Positions 6,409 to 7,186 of a stretch of DNA of 7,186 bases are shown one piece after another. A program made the translations under genes and the position numbers. The notes beneath the pieces are model-generated. The model was not told the DNA's origin. It did not search any database and saw nothing but the letters and a program-made list of their open reading frames with translations. The stretch comes from Elusimicrobiota bacterium. GTDB taxonomy: Bacteria; Elusimicrobiota; Elusimicrobia; UBA1565; UBA9628. Positions within the stretch are counted from its first letter, which is position 1, and each line of letters opens with the position of its first letter. Where the stretch lies: assembly GCA_023700845.1 (NCBI GenBank), contig JAMPYD010000093.1, positions 1 to 7,186 of the forward strand. Direction: 5' to 3'.

Positions 6409-6432
6409 CCGGGCGCGGCACCGCGCTCGGGG
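6407..6432 (+). repeat. Strong GC hairpin after the lipoprotein gene
   Basis: CCCCGGGCGCGG (6407-6418) pairs with CCGCGCTCGGGG (6421-6432) as a 12-bp stem with one G-U pair and a minimal loop. No run of T follows; the next bases are GTCACAAAAAG. It is thus not a standard intrinsic terminator, though it could slow polymerase or protect the 3' end of the operon mRNA. The hemA copy of the enhancer element has no matching hairpin at this position. Confidence 0.45.
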
Positions 6433-6475
6433 GTCACAAAAAGAAGATTTAAACGTCCCTCCGAAGAGAAATCGC

Positions 6476-6490
6476 TGGCCGGTTCGTTGC
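6476..6490 (+). promoter_or_regulatory. Sigma54 (-24/-12) promoter for the last cytochrome gene
   Basis: TGGCCGGTTCGTTGC has GG (6477-6478) and GC (6489-6490) with exactly 10 bases between. RNA would start near 6502, giving a leader of about 40 bases that contains the ribosome site AGGAGG. An A/T-rich stretch at 6436-6453, between the enhancer element and the promoter, could allow bending. This is the best-placed of the three sigma54-type sites. Confidence 0.72.
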
Positions 6491-6530
6491 CATCGGTGGT
6501 GTAGGCGAGTAGTCGCCGTCGCAAAATCTC

Positions 6531-6536
6531 AGGAGG
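6531..6536 (+). promoter_or_regulatory. Ribosome binding site of the last cytochrome gene
   Basis: AGGAGG lies six bases before the ATG at 6543, a near-perfect Shine-Dalgarno sequence. It fixes the start of a gene that has no stop in the window. A small hairpin, GGCGA-gtag-TCGCC (6504-6517), precedes it in the predicted leader. Confidence 0.85.
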
Positions 6537-6542
6537 AAAAAA

Positions 6543-7186
6543 ATGAAATCCATGTTCAAACTGGCGGGACTGCTCATCGCGAGTCTCGTCCTCGTTGGAA
6601 AGGTTCATGCGTCGGCCGCGACCGGCATGAACGTGATCGCGGACTCGAAGCATGACTTCACGCTCACCTACACGGGCGGCGGAGCCGGAGCCATCAACCA
6701 GTGCTCGACCTGTCATGAAATGCACAAACCCGTCAAGATGAAGCCCCTTTGGGCCCGTCAGAACCCGGACAAGAACCTCACCTGGAAGGTGAAGAGCGGC
6801 ATCCTGCCCGTGGAGTACACCAACACCGCGTTCGATGCCGACCCCATCGTGGCCTCGACGGCGGCCGGTTCGTTGATCCCGGCTTGGGCCTTCGTGGACA
6901 GCCGCTCCGGCCTGTGCTTGTCCTGTCACGACGGCACGCAGACGGTCAGCGACGGCGGGATGATCACGGGACGCGCCAACCTGGCGATCGCCCCCGGCGA
7001 CCTGTCCCAGAACCACCGCATCGGCAATGAGCGCACGGCGGTGAGCAAGTACGGCACCGTGACCGATGCCTCGATGAAGGCCGGCGACGCCGTCAGCATC
7101 ACCAACGTCAACGGCATCGTCAAGACGCGCTACTTCGTCGGCTGCACGACCTGCCACAGCATGCACAGCAGCCCCATGGAGAACCG
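6543..7186 (+). CDS. Secreted multihaem c-type cytochrome (3' end cut by window)
   Basis: Translating from the ATG gives 214 residues with no stop before the window ends. The N-terminus MKSMFKLAGLLIASLVLVGKVHASA is a clear signal peptide, with cleavage near VHA|SA (after residue 23). Three haem motifs are visible: CSTCH (54-58), CLSCH followed by DGT (125-131) and CTTCH (201-205). The order CxxCHxxH...PLW...LCLSCHDGT...NH...CTTCHSMH matches the first three motifs of the tetrahaem protein at 771-1352, so a fourth motif is expected just beyond the edge. The protein is periplasmic or extracellular and should transfer electrons; its partners are unknown. Expression is probably controlled by the sigma54-type promoter at 6476-6490 and the enhancer element at 6391-6408, linking it to the two-component system upstream. 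Confidence 0.9.
   Translation, partial: MKSMFKLAGLLIASLVLVGKVHASAATGMNVIADSKHDFTLTYTGGGAGAINQCSTCHEMHKPVKMKPLWARQNPDKNLTWKVKSGILPVEYTNTAFDADPIVASTAAGSLIPAWAFVDSRSGLCLSCHDGTQTVSDGGMITGRANLAIAPGDLSQNHRIGNERTAVSKYGTVTDASMKAGDAVSITNVNGIVKTRYFVGCTTCHSMHSSPMEN

Noticed and set aside
5129..6421. 430-residue minus-strand open frame opposite the NHL gene
   Set aside because: Antisense to clear NHL repeats; its regular valine/aspartate patterns are the reflection of those repeats.

Overview
The window comes from a GC-rich Gram-negative bacterium with an anaerobic or electron-transferring lifestyle. Every gene found concerns haem, c-type cytochromes or their regulation. Nothing fixes the taxon: Elusimicrobiota or a deltaproteobacterial-type lineage would fit, but this is a guess.

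Layout. Minus strand, left side: the first ~215 codons of hemA (glutamyl-tRNA reductase, cut by the window start) and, upstream of it, a small tetrahaem cytochrome gene (1352-771). Plus strand, from 1454: a membrane histidine kinase with a c-haem motif (CARCH) in its extracytoplasmic domain. One base later comes an NtrC-family sigma54 activator whose frame runs without a stop into a signal-peptide-like segment and an 11-haem cytochrome (2940-5279). An ATGA overlap leads to an NHL-repeat lipoprotein (5276-6385). After a 157-base regulatory gap, a second small cytochrome gene starts at 6543 and runs off the window; three haem motifs are visible. No stretch over 300 bases lacks a gene. I saw no tRNA, rRNA, CRISPR or insertion sequence.

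Regulation. Three intergenic sites match the sigma54 -24/-12 pattern TGGC-N7-TTGC with exact GG-N10-GC spacing. They lie before hemA, before the kinase and before the last cytochrome gene, each pointing at its gene. Two of them (hemA and the last cytochrome) are preceded by an identical 18-base element with a 6-bp dyad, TGCGCG-CAAT-CGCGCA, in the same orientation and at almost the same distance (85 and 86 bases to the -24 GG). This is the geometry of an NtrC-type enhancer site. The tetrahaem gene at 1352 instead has a sigma70-type promoter.

Working model (inference): the haem-c kinase senses redox state, a ligand or cytochrome haem loading outside the cytoplasm. Its NtrC-type partner then switches on haem synthesis (hemA) and a secreted cytochrome together, and possibly its own operon. 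The response regulator has two oddities: the in-frame fusion to a cytochrome, and Asn in place of the Walker B Asp.
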